A stretch of 40,119 nucleotides of DNA from the NCBI GenBank assembly GCA_024403655.1, contig JAKSRK010000016.1, forward strand, positions 1-40,119. The letters run 5' to 3'. Below, piece by piece: positions 33,403 through 40,119 of the stretch (its first letter is position 1; every line of letters begins with the position of its first letter). This DNA comes from Saccharofermentans sp. (GTDB lineage: Bacteria; Bacillota; Clostridia; Saccharofermentanales; Saccharofermentanaceae). The notes under the pieces were generated by a model that saw nothing but the letters and a program-made list of their open reading frames with translations, made no database searches and had not been told where the DNA came from. Position numbers and translations under genes: made by a program.

Positions 33403-34791
33403 TCAGTTCATAGAAAAGCCGCCAATAAAGACATCGTAATTATCAACACCCTCGGAGAAGAAGTAAACAACCGCACAAGAATCCTCATCACCTACAAGAG
33501 CAAAATGCAGGTAAGTTACAGTTCCGTCTGCTGCTGTTGCTGTAATATTACTAACTGTATATGTATAATCACCTACCGTGAACTCAGTATTAGTAGTCTC
33601 TGTGCTGACACCTTCAACAGAGTATTCTTCAACTGCCTGATTGAAACTGTTTATTGCCTCGGGAGAATCATAAGCAACAAAGGGAATATACATTGCAAAT
33701 GCTCCGGAATTATCAATCGGATTAACAGAGAAGAACAGCATAAACTGCGCAACGATAGGATCAGTTGATGACAATGACTCAAGTGCAGGATTATCACCGG
33801 GAATACATATCTGACCGTAAGGAAGTGAAAGCACGAGGTTCGTCTCGGGGAATGCGATAACTCCGTCGGCAGGTGCTATGTAGTAAGGACCTACATAAGA
33901 ACCTTCGACAGGCGCAGGCTCGGGTTCGGGCTCCTCCTCTGTAAGATCAGCCATTATAGTTCCGCTTGCCAGATAAGTGTCATCAGCAAGATAGAAAGTA
34001 AATGTATACTCACCAAAGAGGGGATCGCCAAAATATGAATAATCAGCGGTAAGACTTGTTCCGTCGCTGCTCATTACTTCCGAAGTAAGAAGGAATATGC
34101 CGTCGCACTCGATCATGTAGTAATAGTTCCACTCGAGTTCCTGGCCGTCACCTGTGATGGGAAGCTCGCAGCTGATTGCAGTAGCATCTAAATAGAAGTC
34201 GTTGCTTCCGAGACCGATGAACTCAACTTCTCCGATATAATTATCTCTGCTTAATGCCCAGTTGAACTCCTCAGTTGCATAAGGAAAAATATCCTTAATC
34301 TCATCTATATTGGTGCAGACGCATTCGCCGTCAATCTTCTCGAATTCAAAGGTAATAGTCAGCTCAACAACATCGTCACAGTCTTCGATAGCTGCTTCAA
34401 AAGAATCAATACCCTCAAAAATCGCAATGTCATCGATTGCCTTCTCATAATCTACATATGTGAAAACAATATCTATACTGCCTTCCTTACCAAAGAAATC
34501 ACCTTCAAAAGAATCCTCATCTACTTCATAAGTAAGAGTATCTGCGATAATCTCTCTTGCATCGTTATCTTCAGGAAAAGAATCCGTCTCCAATGTAAGA
34601 ACAGCTTCAAGCTCTTTGTCTTTGTCCGCTGCCATCTTCTCAATCTTCTTGTAGTTTCTTTCTACAATGAACTTACCAAGATCATCGGCCTTGTCCATAA
34701 CGCTGTTTTCAAACTTGGCAGAACATGAACATGTGCCTACCATCATTGAAGCAACAAGCGCCATCGAAATAACTTTCTTAGAATGATTCAT
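33403..34791 (-). CDS. Lipoprotein of unknown function
   Basis: 462 residues. N-terminal signal NHSKKVISMALVASMMVGTCSC with a lipobox-like VGTC (C21) or a second Cys at 23 suggests a lipid-anchored extracellular protein. The mature part is acidic, with two halves: residues about 30-290 (DUF-like, with helices around KFIVERNYKKIEKMA) and, after a Pro/Glu linker (EEEPEPEPAPVEG), a beta-rich domain of about 170 residues (YVGPYYIAPADGV onward). I do not recognise a catalytic motif. I chose ATG 34791, 7 bases after GGAGG; an ATG at 34797 is too close to it. Just downstream of the C39/mini-sigma genes but separated by an inverted repeat. Confidence 0.8.
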   Translation of the reverse strand: MNHSKKVISMALVASMMVGTCSCSAKFENSVMDKADDLGKFIVERNYKKIEKMAADKDKELEAVLTLETDSFPEDNDAREIIADTLTYEVDEDSFEGDFFGKEGSIDIVFTYVDYEKAIDDIAIFEGIDSFEAAIEDCDDVVELTITFEFEKIDGECVCTNIDEIKDIFPYATEEFNWALSRDNYIGEVEFIGLGSNDFYLDATAISCELPITGDGQELEWNYYYMIECDGIFLLTSEVMSSDGTSLTADYSYFGDPLFGEYTFTFYLADDTYLASGTIMADLTEEEPEPEPAPVEGSYVGPYYIAPADGVIAFPETNLVLSLPYGQICIPGDNPALESLSSTDPIVAQFMLFFSVNPIDNSGAFAMYIPFVAYDSPEAINSFNQAVEEYSVEGVSTETTNTEFTVGDYTYTVSNITATAADGTVTYLHFALVGDEDSCAVVYFFSEGVDNYDVFIGGFSMN

Positions 34792-34820
34792 TCTCATACC
34801 TCCCTTATATGGTTCGTATT

Positions 34821-34829
34821 AGTATAACA
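34821..34829 (-). promoter_or_regulatory. Extended -10 promoter of the lipoprotein gene
   Basis: TGTTATACT on the minus strand, about 30 bp before the start codon; no clear -35. Confidence 0.45.
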
Positions 34830-34832
34830 CGT

Positions 34833-34865
34833 TTAAGCAGCCACTTGTAGACTGTGGCTGCTTAA
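34833..34865. repeat. Perfect 12-bp inverted repeat (terminator or operator)
   Basis: TTAAGCAGCCAC, a 9-nt loop, GTGGCTGCTTAA. It is 24 bp past the mini-sigma stop and directly upstream of the lipoprotein -10. The T-run is poor, so terminator and operator are both possible. Confidence 0.75.
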
Positions 34866-34888
34866 GGGAGGGTTATGAAGATTTATCC

Positions 34889-35167
34889 TTATACTCCGGC
34901 CATAGCTTTATTGCCGAGAATAGCTCTTATCTCCTCTTCTTCAAGACCGAAGTAGAATCTGTAAAGATCCTCTTCGTTCTCATCAGGGAAGATATCCGCT
35001 ACGCATGTGCTGCGAACTATTCCGAAAAGCTCTGTCCTTGAAGGATTGTTTGCCTTTGCTGCTTCACTGAAAACCTGGTAGAAAGCTTCCTTTGCATCTT
35101 CCATACCGCCAAGATAATAAATACATAATCTGAGTACATCATTTGCATACTTGTCGATGTATTCCAT
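34889..35167 (-). CDS. Mini ECF sigma-like protein (region 2 remnant)
   Basis: 92 residues. The first 45 (EYIDKYANDVLRLCIYYLGGMEDAKEAFYQVF) fit sigma-70 region 2 of ECF factors, with the helix ending in ED-A-x-x-A-x-x-VF. The rest has a short FGIVRSTCVADIF segment like the start of the linker to region 4, and a truncated acidic EEEEIRAIL. A full region 4 HTH is absent. I chose ATG 35167 because AGGAG lies 7 bases upstream; an ATG at 35188 overlaps the C39 stop by 4 bp. It may be an anti-activator, an ancestral fragment, or part of a split sigma factor. Confidence 0.65.
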   Translation of the reverse strand: MEYIDKYANDVLRLCIYYLGGMEDAKEAFYQVFSEAAKANNPSRTELFGIVRSTCVADIFPDENEEDLYRFYFGLEEEEIRAILGNKAMAGV

Positions 35168-35184
35168 TTCATTACTCCTGTTAA

Positions 35185-36057
35185 TCATACGCTATACGCC
35201 CACATTCCTTGAATTTGAGGAAGAACCTCATCAATGTCCCACAGTCTTGACGTTCTCTCTCTGCTGTTGGGATCGATAATCCTTAAGTAACCGTCTTCAC
35301 AGGACACGAGAACGATAAAATGTCCTTCTGAAGTAAAATCTCCGGGGCCCATTATCGCGATAATCGGCTCGCCGTTAGCCAAATGCTCCTCAATGTCCCA
35401 GACCTCGCCTGTGACTTCGCAGCTCTGCAGTCCCAACTGTTCTGCCCCGCTATACATAAGGGACCAGTAAGTACCGCTGTAGTTCTCATAATCGTAATAT
35501 CCGTTATCCATGCTGAACTGGGCAACCCACGCAGGAGTCATATAATCATTTCCCAAAAGGTATACGGCTACCATCGACAGGCATGTCGGGCCGCATCCGG
35601 TAAAGGCAAAAAGGTCACTTCCGTAAGTTCTGTATCCCCATCTCTGGTCCCACTGATAAAACTCCGGAATCCCCTGAGCCATGTCTATATCTTTTCTTAT
35701 CGAAATGCTAACGATATTTACATCTTCGTCTTCTTCCATATGATTGGGATACTCTAAGACAAAATCTCTTAATTCAGGATTAGTTACCATTCTCTCAACC
35801 ATATAATCCGGATATAAATCTTCGTCGATGTTGTGTCTGTCAGCATAAATTGTTATTACTTCTCTGGCATCATCTTCGTTATTAATCGGAATCAGTCTGT
35901 AGTCATTGAATTCGATGTCCTGTTCCAATTCTCTGACCGATAAATCTTTACCGGCTGCCATGGCAGCGTCTTCGTATATGCCGTTTAAAATGATATATGT
36001 CGTTGCTGCAGTAATTAATAAAATGAAAAAACCGATTACTAGTTTATTGCGTTTCAT
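35185..36057 (-). CDS. C39-family cysteine peptidase, copy 1
   Basis: 290 residues. TM anchor or uncleaved signal at about 6-25 (VIGFFILLITAATTYIIL), a helical region to about 125, then a papain-like Peptidase_C39_2 domain with the Cys motif TGCGPTCLSM, the His in EGHFIVLVS, and Asp in RIIDPNSRER: a complete Cys-His-Asp triad. The domain starts at IPEFYQWDQRWGY. Outer-surface peptidase is likely; substrate unknown. It is a paralogue of the gene at 36153, sharing domain order. A shared 22-bp element lies upstream (36122-36143). Good GGAGG before the ATG. Confidence 0.85.
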   Translation of the reverse strand: MKRNKLVIGFFILLITAATTYIILNGIYEDAAMAAGKDLSVRELEQDIEFNDYRLIPINNEDDAREVITIYADRHNIDEDLYPDYMVERMVTNPELRDFVLEYPNHMEEDEDVNIVSISIRKDIDMAQGIPEFYQWDQRWGYRTYGSDLFAFTGCGPTCLSMVAVYLLGNDYMTPAWVAQFSMDNGYYDYENYSGTYWSLMYSGAEQLGLQSCEVTGEVWDIEEHLANGEPIIAIMGPGDFTSEGHFIVLVSCEDGYLRIIDPNSRERTSRLWDIDEVLPQIQGMWAYSV

Positions 36058-36121
36058 CGTAGCCTCCGTCAGGTTTTACGTTAATATCCTACCGAAGACT
36101 TGTCACACCCTAGTGTTGTAG

Positions 36122-36143
36122 ATGTGTCAAAGTTGCAATATTT
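36122..36143. repeat. 22-bp element, copy 1 (upstream of C39 copy 1)
   Basis: Contains TGTGTCAAAGTTGCAATAT; identical over 22 bp, in opposite orientation, to 40076-40097. It ends 33 bp before a TAGGAT -10-like sequence on the minus strand. Confidence 0.85.
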
Positions 36144-36152
36144 GATATGAAT

Positions 36153-37034
36153 TTACATAATTCTGAATACCCAGAGGGTAATTATCTCCTCAGACAGCTC
36201 GTCAAAGCTCCATTCACGCTCTGAATTTGCAATGCTGTTGGGATCGTTAACGGTAAAATAGCCGTCAGAATAATCCGTTATAACAATAAAGTGGCCACCG
36301 TCAGTAAACTGCCCCTCGCCTACTATGGCGATAATGGGGTTGCCGACATCAAGATTTCTCACCATCCTGTCTTCGTCAACAGTAATCTCTACCACATCTA
36401 TGCCAAGTCCGTTGGCACCGTCGGTCATAAGGCTCCAGTAAGAACCGGAGTTGTCCTCATAATCGTAATAGCCGTTATTCATGGCATAGTCAGCCATCCA
36501 TGCAGGAGTCATATCAGTATTGCCAAGAAGATGAATGGCAACCATAGACAGGCAAGTAGGTCCGCATCCGGTAAGTCCGAGAGGTCCGCTTCCGTATATC
36601 TTATAGCCCCATCTCATATCCCACTGGTAAAGTCTGGGAACACGGACACGACTTACTTCGGAAGAGAGATCAATGTCACTGTCTTCGCATGCTTCATGAA
36701 GCGGATAGTTAAGAACATAATCTATAGTCTCGGGATTACGCGCCAGAAGATTCACCATGTTCTCGGGATAATCCGACAGACTGAGACCGTTGACCTCAGC
36801 AAAAGCCGAGATAACATTTCTGGCATCTTCGGTGCTGTTTATCTGCATCGAATACCATACGGGCTCTTCTTCAGAAGCCTCAGTCAAATCACTTACAACA
36901 GTAATATCGGGTGCTATCCCGGGTGCTGACGACTCCTGAACATGTTCTCTTTGAGAGAATTTTATCCCCGCAAGAACAATGGCGGCGGCTGCCACCATTG
37001 TTAATAGTATTCCTGCAATCAATTTCTTATTCAT
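36153..37034 (-). CDS. C39-family cysteine peptidase, copy 2
   Basis: 293 residues, same plan as copy 1. TM or signal at about 4-22 (LIAGILLTMVAAAAIVLAGI), a less conserved acidic segment, a helical region (ARNVISAFAEVNGLSL), then the Peptidase_C39_2 domain VPRLYQWDMRWGYKIYG with TGCGPTCLSMV, GGHFIVITD and TVNDPNSIAN. The triad is intact. It follows the anchored unknown gene at 37057 by 22 bp and is probably the last gene of the regulator operon. The motif DMTPAWMADYAMNNGYYDYE is nearly repeated in copy 1, so duplication is clear. Confidence 0.86.
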   Translation of the reverse strand: MNKKLIAGILLTMVAAAAIVLAGIKFSQREHVQESSAPGIAPDITVVSDLTEASEEEPVWYSMQINSTEDARNVISAFAEVNGLSLSDYPENMVNLLARNPETIDYVLNYPLHEACEDSDIDLSSEVSRVRVPRLYQWDMRWGYKIYGSGPLGLTGCGPTCLSMVAIHLLGNTDMTPAWMADYAMNNGYYDYEDNSGSYWSLMTDGANGLGIDVVEITVDEDRMVRNLDVGNPIIAIVGEGQFTDGGHFIVITDYSDGYFTVNDPNSIANSEREWSFDELSEEIITLWVFRIM

Positions 37035-37056
37035 ATATTAAGTATATATCTTAAGC

Positions 37057-37926
37057 TTATATGTTTTCCATACCATCATACACATACAAAAATACACGCC
37101 AGACATAATATGGGGTGTAATAGTCACCCTGAATATACGATGCCTCGATTGGATAGTAGACTTCATAGCTGAAGCTGACCTCAAGTGTAAGTCTGTTGTC
37201 AGACGTCGTAATATATCTTGTATAGCTGTTCTCAGTCTCAGAACTTCCGGACTCAATCATGAAGTCTAGACCTGTATACGCGTTATACATCTCAGCTATA
37301 TTGTAGAATACTTCCGTTGAATCCAGATTCCTGCTATGTGATATAAAGCGAACATCAGAACTTACGGGGACTCCGCTTACGGTATCAAGAACAAACCAGT
37401 CACTCTGGGTGCCGGGAGTATCGCCGAGGACGATAGAATTCTCCCCAAGACCTCTGATATTAAAAAACTCGGGAGCAGTGCTGCCAAATACTTCGCTTAG
37501 ATAATCCAGATACTCAAAAACAAACTCTTCGCCATCAGAACTTATACCTATCTGAGCATATCCGTCATCACGAAGTGCCCTGTCCCGATATGGATATCCC
37601 ACCATATCGATATAATATTCGGCATAGAGAACTTCGTTTATGTAATCCTGATAAGCAGCGGCTAATGCCGTCTCGCTCTTTTCATAAGCGGCACTATAAG
37701 GCTGAACCTCGTTGATATCCACCTGGCCTGACGGAAGGCTGTCAGAATTGGATTTTAAGCCGATAATCAGACTTGGTATCATCGCACCGGCACCGACAAT
37801 GACAACGGTTGCAATTGCAAGCATAACAAGACCGGTAAGTCTTGTAGCATCACGCTTTATCCTTGACCTTCTTTTTCCCATTTTGCTCTGCAGCTTCTCT
37901 GATGAACTACTCTTCGTCATCGTCAT
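37057..37926 (-). CDS. Membrane-anchored extracytoplasmic protein of unknown function
   Basis: 289 residues. A basic cytosolic N-terminus (KMGKRRSRIKRDATR) precedes one TM helix at about 34-56 (VMLAIATVVIVGAGAMIPSLII), then an acidic, aromatic-rich extracellular domain of about 230 residues with many Tyr (EVLYAEYYIDMVGYPYRD). No catalytic motif is recognised. It follows the sensor kinase with a 20-bp overlap, so it is coupled to it; a role as sensor partner is inferred. ATG 37926 chosen; the site is weak, and an ATG at 37920 and a TTG at 37944 are in frame. Confidence 0.72.
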   Translation of the reverse strand: MTMTKSSSSEKLQSKMGKRRSRIKRDATRLTGLVMLAIATVVIVGAGAMIPSLIIGLKSNSDSLPSGQVDINEVQPYSAAYEKSETALAAAYQDYINEVLYAEYYIDMVGYPYRDRALRDDGYAQIGISSDGEEFVFEYLDYLSEVFGSTAPEFFNIRGLGENSIVLGDTPGTQSDWFVLDTVSGVPVSSDVRFISHSRNLDSTEVFYNIAEMYNAYTGLDFMIESGSSETENSYTRYITTSDNRLTLEVSFSYEVYYPIEASYIQGDYYTPYYVWRVFLYVYDGMENI

Positions 37927-39334
37927 ATCCGTTTCCGTCTTCAAGCTTAAGTCTGATTCTTATGGCGGTACCTTCGCCTTCCCTGCTTCGTATATCAAGT
38001 CTCGTCTTATGTATCTGCGCTATCCTTTCGCAAAGTGCGAGGCCAAGACCCGCACCGTGCTCCTTACGTGAACGTGCCTTATCTACCATGTAGAATGCTT
38101 CTGTAACTCGCTTCAGTTCTTCTTTGGGAATACCGCGGCCGTGGTCTACGATTGCGATCATATAGACGTCATCCTTACTTTGAGCAAGAACAGCTACGTC
38201 CGAAGTTCCGGACTTCATGGCATTATCTATAAGATTCAGTACAAGGGTCTTAAAGAGGTCAATCTCTATCCTTACGTAGCCGGGTTCATAGTCAAAGATG
38301 GTCTTTATTCCCTTTCGCGCTGCTGCAGGTTTTATAGTATCTTCGATATCCTTCATGAAGTCGCTCATCTGTATCTCTTCAAGCATAAAGTCGTCCTTAC
38401 GAAGTGTCATAAGTTCCAAAAGCTTAAAGGACAAAGATTCAAGTCTCATTCCTTCATTGACGATAAAGCCTGCTGCTGCTCTTGCCTCCGTCTCGGAAAG
38501 GTCCTTCTGATAAAGTGTATCAGCATATCCTATTATGCTCGTCATGGGAGTCTTAAGCTCATGTGCAAACGCAGCGGTGAAGTCCTCTCTCTGCTTTACG
38601 GCGAGCTCGAGTGCGGAGATTTTATCTTCAATCGAATCCGCCATCTGGTTATAAACGGAAGCCAGCTTGCCTATCTCATCACGGCTTCTGACCTTAACTC
38701 GTCCGGAATAGTCTCCATGAGTAAAGCCTGCGCCTACATCGGTCAGTTCCTTTATGGGCCTTGTAATAAAACTTGAGAATACAATCGCAAACAAGATACC
38801 TGTGGCAGTGACTCCAAGGAATACCCATACACAGTTCTTGGCCATTTCTCTGACATTGTCATAACCGGATGTAATATCGGTCTGTGTTATAAGAAGATAC
38901 TGCTTGTCGTTTTGTGAAATTAAACTTCCGGACATAATCAGCTTGCGATCATCTGCGGTAACCTTGGTGAAGTATTCAATCTGATTCTCAACCGGATCAA
39001 TCTCCGGAAGTGTCAGCTTAATCGAGTTGGAGATAAGGGCTCCTGACGGATATTCATATAAAGCAAGAGGAATATCCATGGACTCCGATACTGACATGCC
39101 GATGCTTCTAAGCGTGGTGTAATTAAGTCCCTGCCTGGAGTCACTGTCGGCTGAGGAAGAGAAGATATCAGACTGTATCGCATACTTAACAAGCTGATGG
39201 TTATTAAGTGCAGTATCTACCTGTGTGGATATGTTGGCTTCCAAACTCATGGCAACAGTAAAGTACTCTGTAACGGAAAGCGCCAGAGTAATCAGTACAA
39301 GCATTGAGAAATAGAGTTTGGAAAAGAAATTCAT
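37907..39334 (-). CDS. Sensor histidine kinase
   Basis: 475 residues. TM1 near residues 5-30, an extracytoplasmic sensor of about 130, TM2 near 168-190 (VWVFLGVTATGILFAIV), HAMP (ITRPIKELTDVGAGF to VYNQMADSI), HisKA with H258 in FAHELKTPMTS, and the ATPase with NLIDNAMKSG (N box), DHGRGIP (G1) and GAGLGLAL (G2). It is coupled to the response regulator by a 4-bp overlap. The signal is probably an envelope stress. Confidence 0.95.
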   Translation of the reverse strand: MNFFSKLYFSMLVLITLALSVTEYFTVAMSLEANISTQVDTALNNHQLVKYAIQSDIFSSSADSDSRQGLNYTTLRSIGMSVSESMDIPLALYEYPSGALISNSIKLTLPEIDPVENQIEYFTKVTADDRKLIMSGSLISQNDKQYLLITQTDITSGYDNVREMAKNCVWVFLGVTATGILFAIVFSSFITRPIKELTDVGAGFTHGDYSGRVKVRSRDEIGKLASVYNQMADSIEDKISALELAVKQREDFTAAFAHELKTPMTSIIGYADTLYQKDLSETEARAAAGFIVNEGMRLESLSFKLLELMTLRKDDFMLEEIQMSDFMKDIEDTIKPAAARKGIKTIFDYEPGYVRIEIDLFKTLVLNLIDNAMKSGTSDVAVLAQSKDDVYMIAIVDHGRGIPKEELKRVTEAFYMVDKARSRKEHGAGLGLALCERIAQIHKTRLDIRSREGEGTAIRIRLKLEDGNGYDDDEE

Positions 39335-40002
39335 AATCTGCTGTCAGGTATATATAATCTGTATCCTATTCTGAATACAGTCTGAATAACTTCATCGTAT
39401 CCGAGCTTCTTACGAAGTCGCTGGATGTGATTATCAAGCGTTCTGGTCTGGCCGAGATACTCTTCCTTCCACACGCTCTCATACAAATACTCACGCGTAA
39501 GCGCAATATTCTTATTCCTTATAAGTGTCTCAAGAAGGTCGAATTCCTTAGTAGTCAGAAGTATTTCACCTGCAGGGCCGAAGACACTTCTTGAATCGAT
39601 ATCAACGGAAATGCCGCCATAAGAAAACATCTCAGGCTGCTTAATGGTTCTTCTGAGGACAGACTCTACTCTTGCTACAAGCTCACCAATCTGGAAAGGC
39701 TTGCAAAGATAGTCGTCAGCACCCATTCTAAGTCCCCTGATTCTGTCGCTTACCTGATTCATGGCAGAGATAATAATTACCGGAGTATCTGACTCCCTTC
39801 TAATTATCTCAAGAAGCTCATAACCTGATACCTTGGGAAGCATCAGATCCAAAAGCACGAGATCCCAGTTATTATTCTCGAGAAGTGCCAGTCCCTCTTC
39901 ACCGTCAGTAGCAACAGTACACTCGTATCTGGCATCAGTTAAAGTCAAATATATAAGATTGGATATGGCCGCATCATCTTCGACCGTAAGGATTCTTATC
40001 AT
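39331..40002 (-). CDS. OmpR/PhoB-type response regulator
   Basis: 223 residues. Receiver with acidic pocket ED (8-10), phospho-acceptor D52 in VLLDLMLP, conserved SAMN and CKPF; then a winged-helix DNA-binding domain (LTTKEFDLLETLIRN ... TRTLDNHIQRLRKKLGY). It is the first gene of the operon. A candidate binding element lies upstream. Confidence 0.96.
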   Translation of the reverse strand: MIRILTVEDDAAISNLIYLTLTDARYECTVATDGEEGLALLENNNWDLVLLDLMLPKVSGYELLEIIRRESDTPVIIISAMNQVSDRIRGLRMGADDYLCKPFQIGELVARVESVLRRTIKQPEMFSYGGISVDIDSRSVFGPAGEILLTTKEFDLLETLIRNKNIALTREYLYESVWKEEYLGQTRTLDNHIQRLRKKLGYDEVIQTVFRIGYRLYIPDSRL

Positions 40003-40035
40003 TATCGTAACCTCAGTTTCTTTTTTGCACGTTAT

Positions 40036-40041
40036 ATTGTA
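40036..40041 (-). promoter_or_regulatory. Possible -10 of the response-regulator operon
   Basis: TACAAT on the minus strand, 34 bp before the start codon. Only CCCACA lies 17 bp upstream, so the promoter probably needs an activator. Confidence 0.45.
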
Positions 40042-40075
40042 GACCGAATTTTACGTTTTGTGGGGCTTCCTGTGT

Positions 40076-40097
40076 AAATATTGCAACTTTGACACAT
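40076..40097. repeat. 22-bp element, copy 2 (upstream of response regulator)
   Basis: Exact inverse of 36122-36143, lying 34 bp upstream of the -10 candidate. Position fits an activator site of the OmpR family. Confidence 0.85.
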
Positions 40098-40119
40098 ATA
40101 TAACCTTAATTAACCGTCA

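Overview
The window looks like a chromosomal segment of a low-to-mid GC Firmicute of class Clostridia, probably an anaerobic gut or rumen organism. The indicators are a SCIFF ranthipeptide with its radical SAM maturase, formate-tetrahydrofolate ligase, a Veg protein next to ispE, the order SRP RNA-dnaX-ybaB-recR-rqcP-divIC, and a GTG-started Rpn/PD-(D/E)XK-type protein of the kind abundant in Lachnospiraceae and relatives. Genus cannot be fixed from the sequence alone. No tRNA, rRNA, CRISPR array or intact insertion sequence was seen.

Layout. 1-793 (-) is a PD-(D/E)XK transposase-family protein cut by the window edge. 1008-7291 (-) is a tightly overlapped operon: PucR/CdaR-like regulator, ftsE (with an unusual acidic tail), ftsX, an M23/coiled-coil murein hydrolase, a SAM methyltransferase and hslO, closed by a terminator. 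7473-8588 (-) is a stand-alone MsmX/UgpC-type sugar ABC ATPase. 8962-13743 (+) is an arginine operon, argC-argB-argD-argF-GNAT, behind a strong promoter overlapped by ARG-box-like palindromes. 13811-15076 (-) holds veg and ispE.

15314-22570 (+) carries fhs, a membrane-anchored beta-lactamase-fold pseudoenzyme, the SRP RNA, dnaX, ybaB, recR, rqcP and a divIC/ftsB-like gene. 22571-23777 holds a small conserved unknown gene and a very short upstream ORF (-), divergent from a cytosolic metzincin protease (+) whose promoter suggests leaderless mRNA. 23902-26210 (+) holds a zinc-ribbon/degenerate HD protein and an Orn/Lys/Arg decarboxylase-family gene. 26243-29047 (+) is the SCIFF locus: precursor peptide, intercistronic hairpin, maturase and a PIG-V-like membrane glycosyltransferase.

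29136-33270 (-) is a MarR-controlled heterodimeric ABC exporter operon with one degenerate ATP site. 33403-40002 (-) is a cell-envelope module: a lipoprotein, a mini ECF-sigma-like protein, two paralogous C39-type cysteine peptidases, an anchored unknown protein, and an OmpR-type response regulator with its histidine kinase. A 22-bp sequence occurs identically upstream of the regulator operon and upstream of the first C39 gene, suggesting a small regulon. This module, with the shared element and the mini-sigma protein, is the best candidate here for an undescribed system.
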